Shown here one piece after another: positions 21,757 to 30,635 of a stretch of 64,000 bases of DNA. The stretch is from Sabellastarte sp. h YS-2021. Lineage: Eukaryota; Annelida; Polychaeta; Sabellida; Sabellidae. The stretch's first letter is position 1, and each line of letters opens with the position of its first letter. The notes beneath the pieces are model-generated. The model saw only the letters and a program-made list of their open reading frames with translations. It had not been told where the DNA came from and searched no databases. The stretch lies in contig OZ024936.1 in NCBI GenBank assembly GCA_964017235.1, positions 35,672,040 through 35,736,039 of the forward strand, in the 5' to 3' direction. The position numbers were made by a program, and so were the translations under genes.

Positions 21757-24700
21757 CTAGGTACCAGTCTGTTGGTGGATCTGTTGAGCAGCCACAACCG
21801 GTCCGAGATGGTAGAGCTCTGAGTCAGCCCAAGCCACGTCCTTCAGATAGAATTGGGTGAAGGTATTATGAGATTTCCAGTGGCAGGCTGATAAGATCTG
21901 CTCCAAGGAGACTCCCGACTGGAAGGCCTTAGAAGCAGCAAAAGCCCTTACATCATGAGCTTTAACTTGATGTAGAGTGTGGGCTTGATGATCAGAGAGC
22001 TCATAGCATAGGATCACAGTTTGTTTGATCCATGAGGAGATAGTGGCAGGCGAGATGTCTTTGTCGAAGCCTTTCTTGAAGGAGACAAAAACTAATTGCT
22101 TGTCCTGCCTAAGGTCTGAAGTCCTGTCCAAATAGTAGCGTAAGGCTCTGACTGCACAAAGAGACCTATCAGACTTGAGGGATCTATCCAGAGTAGGAGC
22201 CAGGGCTGGTATGACCACCGGGGCTACACTCTCCGGACCCTCCTTGGCCAGCTGATTCTTGGAGAGGAAGCTGGGGGATGGAAACAGAGACACCTTAGAC
22301 CAGTCCGACTGGTGTCTGATGTTTTTATGCTGCCATGCATGGATCTCACTCCTTCTTTTGCCAGAGCCAAGGGCCAAAAGGAAGACAGTTTTGAAGGTCA
22401 GGTGCTTCAGAGATGCTTCCCTAAGAGGTTCGAAAGGGGGCTTTGTTAGCTGGTGTAGTACCAGGGAAAGATTCCAGGAAGGTATTCCCCTCCGCCCTTT
22501 GGGTCTGTCTCTGTGGAAACTTTCCAAGGGACGAGTGAGATTATGATCTTTGCTGATATTTAGGGTTGTATCACCTAGTTTATCAGCAATGGCAGACCTG
22601 TATCCATTAATGGTGCTGGGCTGCAACTTCTTTTCCTCAAAGAGGTACATCAGGAAGTCAGCCACCGACTTTACAGGTGGTGACCTGAAGTCCACCTGAT
22701 TAGTGTAGCACCACTTTGTAAAAAGGGTCCACTTTGCCTCATAGACTGATCTGGTTGATTTTCTTTGAGGAGCCTCAATTCTTGCTGCCACTGCCTCAGA
22801 GAAACCTTGTTCTTTGATTTTTGCGGCTCTAGGAGCCAAGCATGGAGATTTAGATTTGTCAGATTTCTGTGAGGAATCTGATTGAAGGGCTGCGTTAGCA
22901 GATTGGGCAGGTTGGGCAGACTGAGAGGGGCCCGACTGGACATGGCCACTAGGTCCCAAAACCAGGGCATGTTGGGCCATCCCGGCGCAATCAGAATGAG
23001 TCTTTTGCACGGGGAGTCCAGTAGCTTCTCCACCACTTTGCTCAATATGGCGGTCGGTGGGAAGGCGTATGCATCCAGATCGTTCCACGGCAGAGTGAGT
23101 GCATCCACTGCTACAGCCAGGGTGTCCGGTACTGGAGAGACAAACTGAGGTAACTTGCGGTTGAACCTCGTGGCAAATAGGTCTATCTGAGGCCGGTGCC
23201 ATTGTGTGCATAGTTGTTGAAAAACTGCTGGTAGGAGGGACCATTCGGTTTGGATGGTCTGACCCAGTCTGGATAGCTTGTCGGCTATCACATTGAGGTG
23301 GCCCGGGATATGCCGGGCCTTTAGGGTCACCTGTCTGTGGGAACACCAGGTTAAGATTCTCCACAGGAGGGCACAGAGTGGGCCTGACCTCATGCCTCCT
23401 TCTTTGTTTATGTAAGCGACTACCGTAGTATTGTCGGTTGCCACTAGGACTATTTTGCCCACACAGAGACTTTGGAACTCTTTGAGGGCTAGGAGAACCG
23501 CTTTGAGTTCTAGGTAGTTTATGTGCAGCTTGCTTTCTGGTACCGACCAGGACCCTCTTGCCATGGACTCGTTTAAGTGAGCGCCCCACCCTTCTTTTGA
23601 GGCGTCTGTAAATATTTGCAGAGCGTGCCTCATAGGGTGTAGCGGTTGTCCTTGGAGGACATTGCTTTCTTCCAGCCACCAGCATAAATGTGGGTGCAGG
23701 GACCTGGGTAGAGGGATGACCTTTTCTAAGGATTCCGGTACCCTCCAGTTGTTTTTGAGATGCCACTGAATGGGTCTCATGTGTAATCGGCCTAAGTGAA
23801 CTTGCTTCTCTGTGGCTGTTAACAGACCTATCAAGGACATGAACTGCCGGGCCGGACAGGCCGGCAGCAATAAAAGTTGTTGTATCTTTCCCTGGAGGCT
23901 TTGCCACCGGTCCGGTGTCGGTCGGACCCGACCGGACTTGAGGTCGAACTGGTAGCCTACGAAGTTGAAGACTTGTTTGGGTTCCAGCTCTGATTTTTCC
24001 AAATTCACTAACCAGCCTAGATCCTGGCATATTTTTACCAGTATCTGAGTATGTTGGAGACAGGCCTGGGGGGATTTGGCTCTTACTAACCAGTCGTCTA
24101 GGTACTGGTGGATTCTTATACCCTTGTGCATGGCCATTAGCTTCACTTCCTTTGTGATTACAGTGAATTCCATGGGTGCTGTGGATAGACCAAAGGGAAG
24201 AGCTTTGAACTGGTAGGTTTGGTCCTGGACCTGAAATCTGAGGTATTTCCGGGACTGTTTCTGTATCGGTATGTGGAAATAAGCATCCTTGAAGTCCACC
24301 GACGTTACCCATTCCCCTTGTAAGAGGGAGGTTCTGATGGTTTCCGGTGTTTCCATCTTGAATTTCTCTACTTTGAGGAATTGGTTCAGATGACTGAGGT
24401 CCAATATAGGTCTCCATTTGTTGTTGGGTTTGGGGACTAAAAAGAGTCGGTTGTAAAACCCTAGCGAGGTCTGATGGTAAACCTGTTCTACAGCATTTTT
24501 GTCGATAAGCTGATGCAATGCCTCTAACAGGTAGCTGTTCCTGAGAGGATTGGCATAGCAGCTTACGACTGTGGGAATTCTTGTGAGGTTTGGTCGGATC
24601 CGGAAAGGGAGGGTGTAGCCCTCTCGCAGGATTTGAACTACTTTGGGACCGGCACCCTGGTCCAGCCAAGTCTGCCAAAAATTTTGCAGTCTGGCCCCTA

Positions 24701-24813
24701 CAGGCAGAGTGAGGGCAGCATTTGGTACATTTGGAACAGAATTGGCATAAGACAATGGAGTGACACAAGAAACACTTTTCACAGATTTTAATTGACACCT
24801 TTTTACTTGACAT
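21757..24813 (-). CDS. ORF3, tyrosine recombinase with long upstream open frame
   Basis: The C-terminal ~330 residues form a DIRS tyrosine recombinase. An N-terminal SAM-like segment (STRSVYEAKWTLFTKWC, PSTINGYRSAIADKL) precedes the catalytic domain. GSGKRRSEIHAW supplies the first Arg (about residue 825). His953 and Arg956 lie in AHDVRAF, His978 in ACHWKSH and Tyr989 in TQFYLKD. It integrates the circular intermediate. The frame stays open for another ~650 codons upstream, overlapping ORF2 for 2.1 kb in another frame; that part looks like off-frame sequence (Pro/Ser/Arg-rich) but opens with a Cys-rich stretch, CEKCFLCHSIVLCQFCSKC. The functional start is probably near 22850, around KSPCLAPRAAKIKEQGF. 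The order fits DIRS elements. Confidence 0.9.
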   Translation of the reverse strand: MSSKKVSIKICEKCFLCHSIVLCQFCSKCTKCCPHSACRGQTAKFLADLAGPGCRSQSSSNPARGLHPPFPDPTKPHKNSHSRKLLCQSSQEQLPVRGIASAYRQKCCRTGLPSDLARVLQPTLFSPQTQQQMETYIGPQSSEPIPQSREIQDGNTGNHQNLPLTRGMGNVGGLQGCLFPHTDTETVPEIPQISGPGPNLPVQSSSLWSIHSTHGIHCNHKGSEANGHAQGYKNPPVPRRLVSKSQIPPGLSPTYSDTGKNMPGSRLVSEFGKIRAGTQTSLQLRRLPVRPQVRSGPTDTGPVAKPPGKDTTTFIAAGLSGPAVHVLDRSVNSHREASSLRPITHETHSVASQKQLEGTGILRKGHPSTQVPAPTFMLVAGRKQCPPRTTATPYEARSANIYRRLKRRVGRSLKRVHGKRVLVGTRKQAAHKLPRTQSGSPSPQRVPKSLCGQNSPSGNRQYYGSRLHKQRRRHEVRPTLCPPVENLNLVFPQTGDPKGPAYPGPPQCDSRQAIQTGSDHPNRMVPPTSSFSTTMHTMAPASDRPICHEVQPQVTSVCLSSTGHPGCSSGCTHSAVERSGCIRLPTDRHIEQSGGEATGLPVQKTHSDCAGMAQHALVLGPSGHVQSGPSQSAQPAQSANAALQSDSSQKSDKSKSPCLAPRAAKIKEQGFSEAVAARIEAPQRKSTRSVYEAKWTLFTKWCYTNQVDFRSPPVKSVADFLMYLFEEKKLQPSTINGYRSAIADKLGDTTLNISKDHNLTRPLESFHRDRPKGRRGIPSWNLSLVLHQLTKPPFEPLREASLKHLTFKTVFLLALGSGKRRSEIHAWQHKNIRHQSDWSKVSLFPSPSFLSKNQLAKEGPESVAPVVIPALAPTLDRSLKSDRSLCAVRALRYYLDRTSDLRQDKQLVFVSFKKGFDKDISPATISSWIKQTVILCYELSDHQAHTLHQVKAHDVRAFAASKAFQSGVSLEQILSACHWKSHNTFTQFYLKDVAWADSELYHLGPVVAAQQIHQQTGT

Positions 24814-25229
24814 TCTGGCACCCCGGGACTTATCCCTTTCTTTTGTGGAAGCCCGGGTGCAGAAGGTACAAATTTGACAACAGGAGGCTTTACATTTAAA
24901 GTCACTAAATTGTTCAATGTATGGTCTGTGTGGAAAGTCCCGGTCATCAACTGGCTTGTATCCTTGTGTACATAATAATTGTCATTTATAGTGTTGGTGA
25001 CCGCGGGAAGGTCGGGAAGAGAAGTTAGAGGCTTTTCCCCTGCCTCGCTTGAAGGGTCGCCTGTTGATATTCTTCCAGGCGGGTCTGTCCTGTTTTCCCT
25101 CCGACCGACTCTCCTGTTTCTTATCAGGGCGTTCATATGGGTGAAAACGTTGCCTAGTATGCAAAGTGGTGGCAGTCGGGTGACTCTTACTATCATACAA
25201 GGCAATCTCTTCCTCAGCCTTTTTAACAA
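22671..25229 (-). CDS. ORF2, reverse transcriptase, RNase H, methyltransferase-like (852 aa)
   Basis: RT motifs are clear: WRPILDLSHLNQFL, SVDFKDAYFHIPI (motif A), ALPFGLSTAP (motif B) and HQYLDDWLV (motif C; YLDD at residues 376-379, nt 24093-24104). RNase H follows with FTDASKEGWGAH, NYLELKAVLLAL, VATDNTTVVAYI and NVIADKLSRL. Downstream, IDLFATRFN and YAFPP resemble the methyltransferase-like domain that DIRS elements carry after RNase H; this part is inference. The first ~170 residues overlap ORF1 and are poorly conserved in style, so translation may start later or by frameshift. The 3' part overlaps the recombinase frame. It copies element RNA into circular DNA together with ORF1 and ORF3 products. 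Confidence 0.92.
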   Translation of the reverse strand: MLKRLRKRLPCMIVRVTRLPPLCILGNVFTHMNALIRNRRVGRRENRTDPPGRISTGDPSSEAGEKPLTSLPDLPAVTNTINDNYYVHKDTSQLMTGTFHTDHTLNNLVTLNVKPPVVKFVPSAPGLPQKKGISPGVPECQVKRCQLKSVKSVSCVTPLSYANSVPNVPNAALTLPVGARLQNFWQTWLDQGAGPKVVQILREGYTLPFRIRPNLTRIPTVVSCYANPLRNSYLLEALHQLIDKNAVEQVYHQTSLGFYNRLFLVPKPNNKWRPILDLSHLNQFLKVEKFKMETPETIRTSLLQGEWVTSVDFKDAYFHIPIQKQSRKYLRFQVQDQTYQFKALPFGLSTAPMEFTVITKEVKLMAMHKGIRIHQYLDDWLVRAKSPQACLQHTQILVKICQDLGWLVNLEKSELEPKQVFNFVGYQFDLKSGRVRPTPDRWQSLQGKIQQLLLLPACPARQFMSLIGLLTATEKQVHLGRLHMRPIQWHLKNNWRVPESLEKVIPLPRSLHPHLCWWLEESNVLQGQPLHPMRHALQIFTDASKEGWGAHLNESMARGSWSVPESKLHINYLELKAVLLALKEFQSLCVGKIVLVATDNTTVVAYINKEGGMRSGPLCALLWRILTWCSHRQVTLKARHIPGHLNVIADKLSRLGQTIQTEWSLLPAVFQQLCTQWHRPQIDLFATRFNRKLPQFVSPVPDTLAVAVDALTLPWNDLDAYAFPPTAILSKVVEKLLDSPCKRLILIAPGWPNMPWFWDLVAMSSRAPLSLPNLPNLLTQPFNQIPHRNLTNLNLHAWLLEPQKSKNKVSLRQWQQELRLLKENQPDQSMRQSGPFLQSGATLIRWTSGHHL

Positions 25230-27123
25230 CTGTTTCTGTAAACAAGGTGGCTATATGGAGTGGGCCGGTCCTAAGGGCAGCAAACGTGTCTGGTTTCACT
25301 CCGTTCTTTAGATGGCTGAGATATGAATCCCGACGGGCCAAGGCAAGGTTCCCCATGGTAATGAAAACAAAGTCTGTCAAGTGCTCCATTGCCTTGGCTG
25401 TGGCCTGTGTGATGCTAGAATTGAATTCCATAAGGAATTGTAATTCTTCAGAGGCGTCGGATAGTTTCTTGGAAACTTTACCTTTATTGTCTGAACGTAT
25501 AACTTTCAACTGTGCTTGCATGTCCCCTTGCACTTTAAACAAACAACGATTGAAGCTGGCCGTTTGATTACACACTACTGAGGCCTCTCTGGCCGTCCTC
25601 TCCCAGCGCCTGAGTGTATCTTGAGAAATTCTACGCGAAGCTGGGGGTGTAGCTGCTAAGGCGGCTTTCCTGGCTATTCTCCCAAAACTGTTATTCAACT
25701 TAGCCGGGCCTGTATGCCAACTGGTGACTGTGGCTGGATCTAACTGTTGGTCAGAGTAAAGACCATACCATTTAGTCTGTGGTTTTGGAGGCCGGAGGAA
25801 GTGGTCCATGGGAAGACTACCGGCTTCAGTGGTTCTGGAGGGGTATCCCTCAGTCATGTTGAGGTTGAGTTTAGCTAATTTCCGGCAGAGCCAGTCCTCT
25901 GTAGGCATTTGTACTGAAATTTTGCTGGGTGCCGGAGCCTTGGGGCCCGCGAAGGGGTTGTCGTCTGAAGGGTTTGAGCTGTCCATATCAGGAATATGAG
26001 ACCACCCCATGAAGGAACGTATGCCTCTCATAGTTTCCCGGTAGGTTTGCTCTTCTGACGTCGGAAGTTCTTGATCAAATTCCTGGTCGTCGGACAAATC
26101 TCCCTCCTGTACAAAAAGTTCCACCGGAGGAGTGTCAGAAAGCTGACTCTGGGTATCTGAGTCCAAACTAGAAATACTGTCTTTTCTGCCCGCCTGAGGG
26201 GTCGGTGAAAATGAGCCGGTTGAACTCAAAGGTCGGTCGGAGGGAGGGTGGTCGGATGTCTCAACAGGAAGAGTTGAAGGTCGGTGAGAGTCTGAGCTAG
26301 GCTTGCCGGTCGACTTATGCTTCTGAGAAGCGGTGTCTGGACCAGTGCGCCCTTGTGTAGCAGTGTTAGTCTTAGATTTCAGCTTACCGGCCGACTTTTG
26401 CTGCGAAGCAATAATGTCTGGGCCAGTGCGCTTAACAGTTGAAGAACCTTGTGAAGCATGTTCTGAGGGCAGCTTACCGGCCGACGGCTGCAAGGCAGCA
26501 CTAGAGTCTGGGCCAGTGCGCTGTGAGATGTCCAGAGACTTTTCACTTGGATGAAAAAAGGGTTCAGAGTCACGTGAAACATTTCCTGGTGGAGGGTGAT
26601 CTGGAGCGACCCTGACATCTGAAGAGAAGGTAGGTTCTATGGATCTGGCTAAGAGTAAGGCTTCTAGCCTATTGAAACGATCCGCCCATTTGTCCTCAAG
26701 GGCTGAAAACTTTTCTTCCGTGGCAGAAGAGAGAGTTGAAGATGAAGATTTCTTTGTTTTAGCAGGGGGCTTTTCCTTTTTGAGTTTCTTATCAGGTGGT
26801 GCAGGCGATTTATCAGCACTAGGCCCACTAACAACCCCAATGACGGAGACACTGGAAGGGTCTACAAGATCATCCGTGGGTTGGGTATTATCCAAACGTT
26901 TTGCCTCCCTTTTCTCTTTCTTGATTTTATAAGATGGAGTAGAGATCTGGGCACGTTGCTCAGGGGTGAAAGAATTACAGAGAGTACAGTCTGCAGTGTC
27001 TTTGTTAGCAATACACGGTTCCTCACCTTTCCCCTTTTCCCTACAACGTGCGCAGAAGGCATGTCCGTCGAAAATAGCCATTGCATGGCCACAACTCCCT
27101 CTCTTCTGGCCAGGTGAAGACAT
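24982..27123 (-). CDS. ORF1, gag-like protein (713 aa)
   Basis: First ORF of the DIRS element, starting 127 bp inside the right terminal repeat. The N-terminus has a Cys/His cluster (SCGHAM, HAFCARC, CTLC) that may bind zinc. Residues ~60-150 are Lys-rich, residues ~150-370 low-complexity Ser/Pro, including three related units with RTGPD...SAGK or STGK. A conserved-looking C-terminal region (RRWERTAREASVVCNQTASFN, MEHLTDFVFITMGN) resembles the capsid-like part of DIRS ORF1 proteins. It ends in an Arg/Gly-rich basic tail suited to RNA binding. It overlaps the ORF2 frame by 248 nt. The assignment rests on position and composition. Confidence 0.85.
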   Translation of the reverse strand: MSSPGQKRGSCGHAMAIFDGHAFCARCREKGKGEEPCIANKDTADCTLCNSFTPEQRAQISTPSYKIKKEKREAKRLDNTQPTDDLVDPSSVSVIGVVSGPSADKSPAPPDKKLKKEKPPAKTKKSSSSTLSSATEEKFSALEDKWADRFNRLEALLLARSIEPTFSSDVRVAPDHPPPGNVSRDSEPFFHPSEKSLDISQRTGPDSSAALQPSAGKLPSEHASQGSSTVKRTGPDIIASQQKSAGKLKSKTNTATQGRTGPDTASQKHKSTGKPSSDSHRPSTLPVETSDHPPSDRPLSSTGSFSPTPQAGRKDSISSLDSDTQSQLSDTPPVELFVQEGDLSDDQEFDQELPTSEEQTYRETMRGIRSFMGWSHIPDMDSSNPSDDNPFAGPKAPAPSKISVQMPTEDWLCRKLAKLNLNMTEGYPSRTTEAGSLPMDHFLRPPKPQTKWYGLYSDQQLDPATVTSWHTGPAKLNNSFGRIARKAALAATPPASRRISQDTLRRWERTAREASVVCNQTASFNRCLFKVQGDMQAQLKVIRSDNKGKVSKKLSDASEELQFLMEFNSSITQATAKAMEHLTDFVFITMGNLALARRDSYLSHLKNGVKPDTFAALRTGPLHIATLFTETVVKKAEEEIALYDSKSHPTATTLHTRQRFHPYERPDKKQESRSEGKQDRPAWKNINRRPFKRGRGKASNFSSRPSRGHQHYK

Positions 27124-27250
27124 AGTTCATAAAATATAGTTGTAACTTCAAAATAATAAGATTCAAGACGATTTCCAAGCAATAAACTTCAAAAAACACA
27201 ATTTCTGGCAGAGATAAAATTTTCCACTGTGCACTGGTTCGCGCCAAACG

Positions 27251-27431
27251 AAAAAGATGCTATGACGTCACTCTGTCTAGACAGGAAGGAAGTACGACAC
27301 GCCATCTGGCGAGTGCACTGGTGCTACGGACCGACCTGCTAGTGGAGACACAGGACGTCTTTTTCTGACGTTTGGCGGGCCGGTCTGCGCCGACCGGATA
27401 AGCTATTGTCCATTGGATAGGATGTATTAAC
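27251..27431. repeat. Right inverted terminal repeat of DIRS element
   Basis: AAAAAGATGCTATGACG to GGATGTATTAAC, complementary to 21063-21241. The right tip extends to 27440 with GCAATAAAA, which matches the internal complementary region. Confidence 0.92.
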
Positions 27432-27440
27432 GCAATAAAA

Positions 27441-29260
27441 ATGTTTTTATAAAATAGGCAAGAGAGGAGGCAGAATGAACATCATTTGACGGTCCATTCC
27501 AAACTATGGAGCATTAAAGGAAGGAACCTTAAAGTAATACTGAAACTGACGTGTTCCTTGGATGTATGCAGACAGGGATCAAATTAAGGAATTTCCAAGA
27601 ACATTTCATCTGTTCGACTAAATCTTGTGCCATATTTACCACTATGAGTACATAGAAGAGGACCCAAGTAGCTGGGATAAACATCAGGGACAACCCTTAT
27701 AAAGCTATATGGCCATTTTGAAGGCACAGCATGATCTGACAGATAACCAATGGTTCTTTAGCAGATAATGATAACCTGTGTGTATCTTTTAAAGTTGGTA
27801 ACAATCATACTTACTGTGATTTCAATACATTTGATTTTGTGTACTTTAAAGCTGGGCAGACTTTTGAATAGTGAATTTCAATGGTTAAATCAACTACTAA
27901 CTTGCTACTACGATGGAAGCTCATTTGTCATGTATTGTCTAATCCACTTGAGATCACATATTTAAACAAATTCATACAAATGATGTGGACATGATCAGAG
28001 AGGACATATTTGCATCCAATCAAACAGCAAGATTTTATATTATATCAAAATTCACATTATCATTTACACACTTGCATTTACAGGCTGTACTTTATAAACA
28101 ACTTAACTATTTGGATTATATGAAATATTGTCAATTACCGAGAGCGATTTCTATCAAGGGATGGTATTTTCATCCCCAGGATGTCTTCTCCACTGGATAC
28201 CTGGTACCTTTCCCACACTCCCACATCTCTATCATACAGCACTATATTGTGGCATGTAAACTCTGCTATAGTCTGCAACTCCTCTTTCACTAAAAATAAC
28301 ATGGCAATATCTCATTAACTACATGTATTTAGATCAAAGAAATTGACAAAATCTTTTCTTTCATCAAACATAGATTTAGGTAACCAAAATCTTATTTTGT
28401 TGCCAGCAATCCTTTTAGAATGCAACCTTTTAACCATAATTAAGACTTGTGATGTAATGTCATGAATACTTTCATATGACTTCCTCTCTGTCAAAAGACA
28501 GACTCTAAGGCACTAGAGGCAGTTTCTGGAGGCAACATACATGTAATTGATTTAAGAATCAGCTTCAGAAACAACAAAAACGAGACTGCAATGCAGGGTA
28601 TGCTTTTCTAAAATGGTAGGTTTACAGGGATGGTAGTGAAGCCTTTAAATTGATTTCAACTAATGCAACAAAGATGGGCCATCACAGCAAAGCTGTATCA
28701 GAAGTGAATTTCTTGATCATATTGCAACATATTCTGTCATTATTAAAGCTATCTCATATTAATTTACACAAGCCTTGGCATCAGTCCAAGCAATAGACTG
28801 CAAGATACTGCTAAAAAGCCTAAAATTAACACAAATGAGTAAAACAAAATCAGCATGCAATATTTTTAGAATTATTTTGTTAAAAAAAATGACATGGCAT
28901 AAAATTGGCCTTAATTTTGACAGGCTAAAACAAAACCATACTGTATTCACAGGGTCTCTCATCTTCATCAGCAATCATTTCCAACCACTGGTACCCAACT
29001 TAAACTCTTTGGAGCCACTTTTCAGCTGAAACAAAAACTTAAAAGTTACATACCGTATCCACACTCTGAAACACCCATGGACAATGTGACTAAATATTTG
29101 CAAAAGATGGGGATGGTTGTTTATGACAATGAAAATGGGCCAGACATTCAAAAACAAGCAATCAGAGCATGTGAAAGAAGAAAAGACACAAAAGTTGTGC
29201 CCTGCAAATAGTATTCAGAAGGAAAGTAACAAGGTAACTGTTAAGGTGTAAAAAGTAGAT
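27441..29260. other. No gene recognised
   Basis: AT-rich unique sequence with ORFs below 105 codons and no recognisable domain. No repeats seen. Confidence 0.5.
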
Positions 29261-29264
29261 GGAA

Positions 29265-30635
29265 AACATATTTAAACAAAATACTGTAAGTACGATAGTT
29301 TTTGATTTACAACTGATTTACTCAACAGTGAGAATCTCAAAGTACCTTTTGCTCAGTTATGCAATGACCTATAAGTCTGCAATTTTACTATGCTATAGCT
29401 GACCAAAAAGTAGGTGGATAACATATTCAAACAAAATACTCTAAATGCAACAGTTTTCAAGTTACAACTGATTTACTCAACAGTGAGGACCTGAAAATAG
29501 CTATTGCTTAGCTACAGGTCTACAATTTTACTATATTAATAGTTTACGAGTCACAACAGATTTACTCAACTGTGAGAATGTGAAAGGAGCTATTGCTCTG
29601 CTTTGCAATGAGCTACAGGTCTGCAATTTCAATGTTATAACTGACCCAAAAGTAGGTGAACAACATACTTACATAAAATACTGTAAATGCAATACTTTTT
29701 AAGTTACAACTCATTTACTCAACAGTGATAACCTCAGAGTAGCTATTACTCAGCTATGCTTTGGGCTACAGGTCTACAATTTCACTTTGTTATAGCTGAT
29801 CCAAAAGTAGGTGAATAACATAATACAACAAAATTCTCTAAATGCAATAGTTTTCAAGTTACAAGCAATTTACTCAACTGTCAGGACCTCAAAGTAGCTA
29901 CTACTCAGCTATGCAATGAGCTACAGGTCTGCAATTTCACTATGTCACAGCTGATCCAAAAGTAGCTGAATAACATATTTAACGAAAATATTCTAAATGC
30001 AATAGTTTTCAAGTTATAACTGATTTACTCAACAATGATACCCTCAAAGTATCTATTACTCAGCTATGCAATGAGCTACAGGAATACAATTTTAGTATGT
30101 TATAGCTGACCCAAAAGAAGCTGAATAAAATATTTAAACAAAATACTCTAAATGCAATTTTTCAAGTTATAACGGATTTATTCAACAGTGATAACCTCAA
30201 GGTAGCTATTACTCAGCTATGCAATGAGCTACAGCTCTGCAATTCACTATGTTACAGCTGATCCAAAAGTAGGTGAATAACATATTCAAAGAAAATACTC
30301 TAAATGCAATAGTTTTCAAGTTATAACCGATTTACTCAACAGTGATAACCTCAAAGTAGCTATTACTCGGCTATGCAATGAGCTACAGGTCTACAATTTT
30401 ACTATGTTATAGCTGACCGAAAAGTAGCAGAATAACATATTTAAATGCAATAGTTTTCAAGTTACAAGAGATTTTACTCATTAATATGGAAGTTACTGAA
30501 AAGTCAAAAAGTAGCTATTACTCACTTAGCTATTGGGATAGACTCCCAAGTTACTCACCATGTTGTAGCTACGGAAAAAGTAGCTGAATAACATATTTTA
30601 ACAAAATGCTCTCAATGCAATACCCTACCAAGTAT
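29265..30635 (+). repeat. ~155-bp satellite array (second locus)
   Basis: About eight monomers of the family at 1-1760, same orientation. Units are more diverged from each other and lack the 310-bp dimer pattern. Confidence 0.9.

Larger units (their letters stand above)
21029..27440 (-). mobile_element. Complete DIRS1-type retrotransposon
   Basis: Read on the minus strand: right inverted terminal repeat, ORF1 (gag-like), ORF2 (RT, RNase H, methyltransferase-like), ORF3 (tyrosine recombinase), internal complementary region, left inverted terminal repeat. The terminal repeats (21063-21241 and 27251-27431) are inverted and match closely over about 180 bp. The 97-bp internal complementary region at 21304-21400 joins the complements of both outer ends, as in Dictyostelium DIRS-1, where it templates circle closure. 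The ends at 21029 and 27440 are inferred from where the region stops matching each flank. All three frames are open, so the copy may be recent or active. Confidence 0.93.

Noticed and set aside
22882..27117. Plus-strand ORFs across the DIRS element
   Set aside because: They are antisense shadows of the three minus-strand genes and have no recognisable domains.
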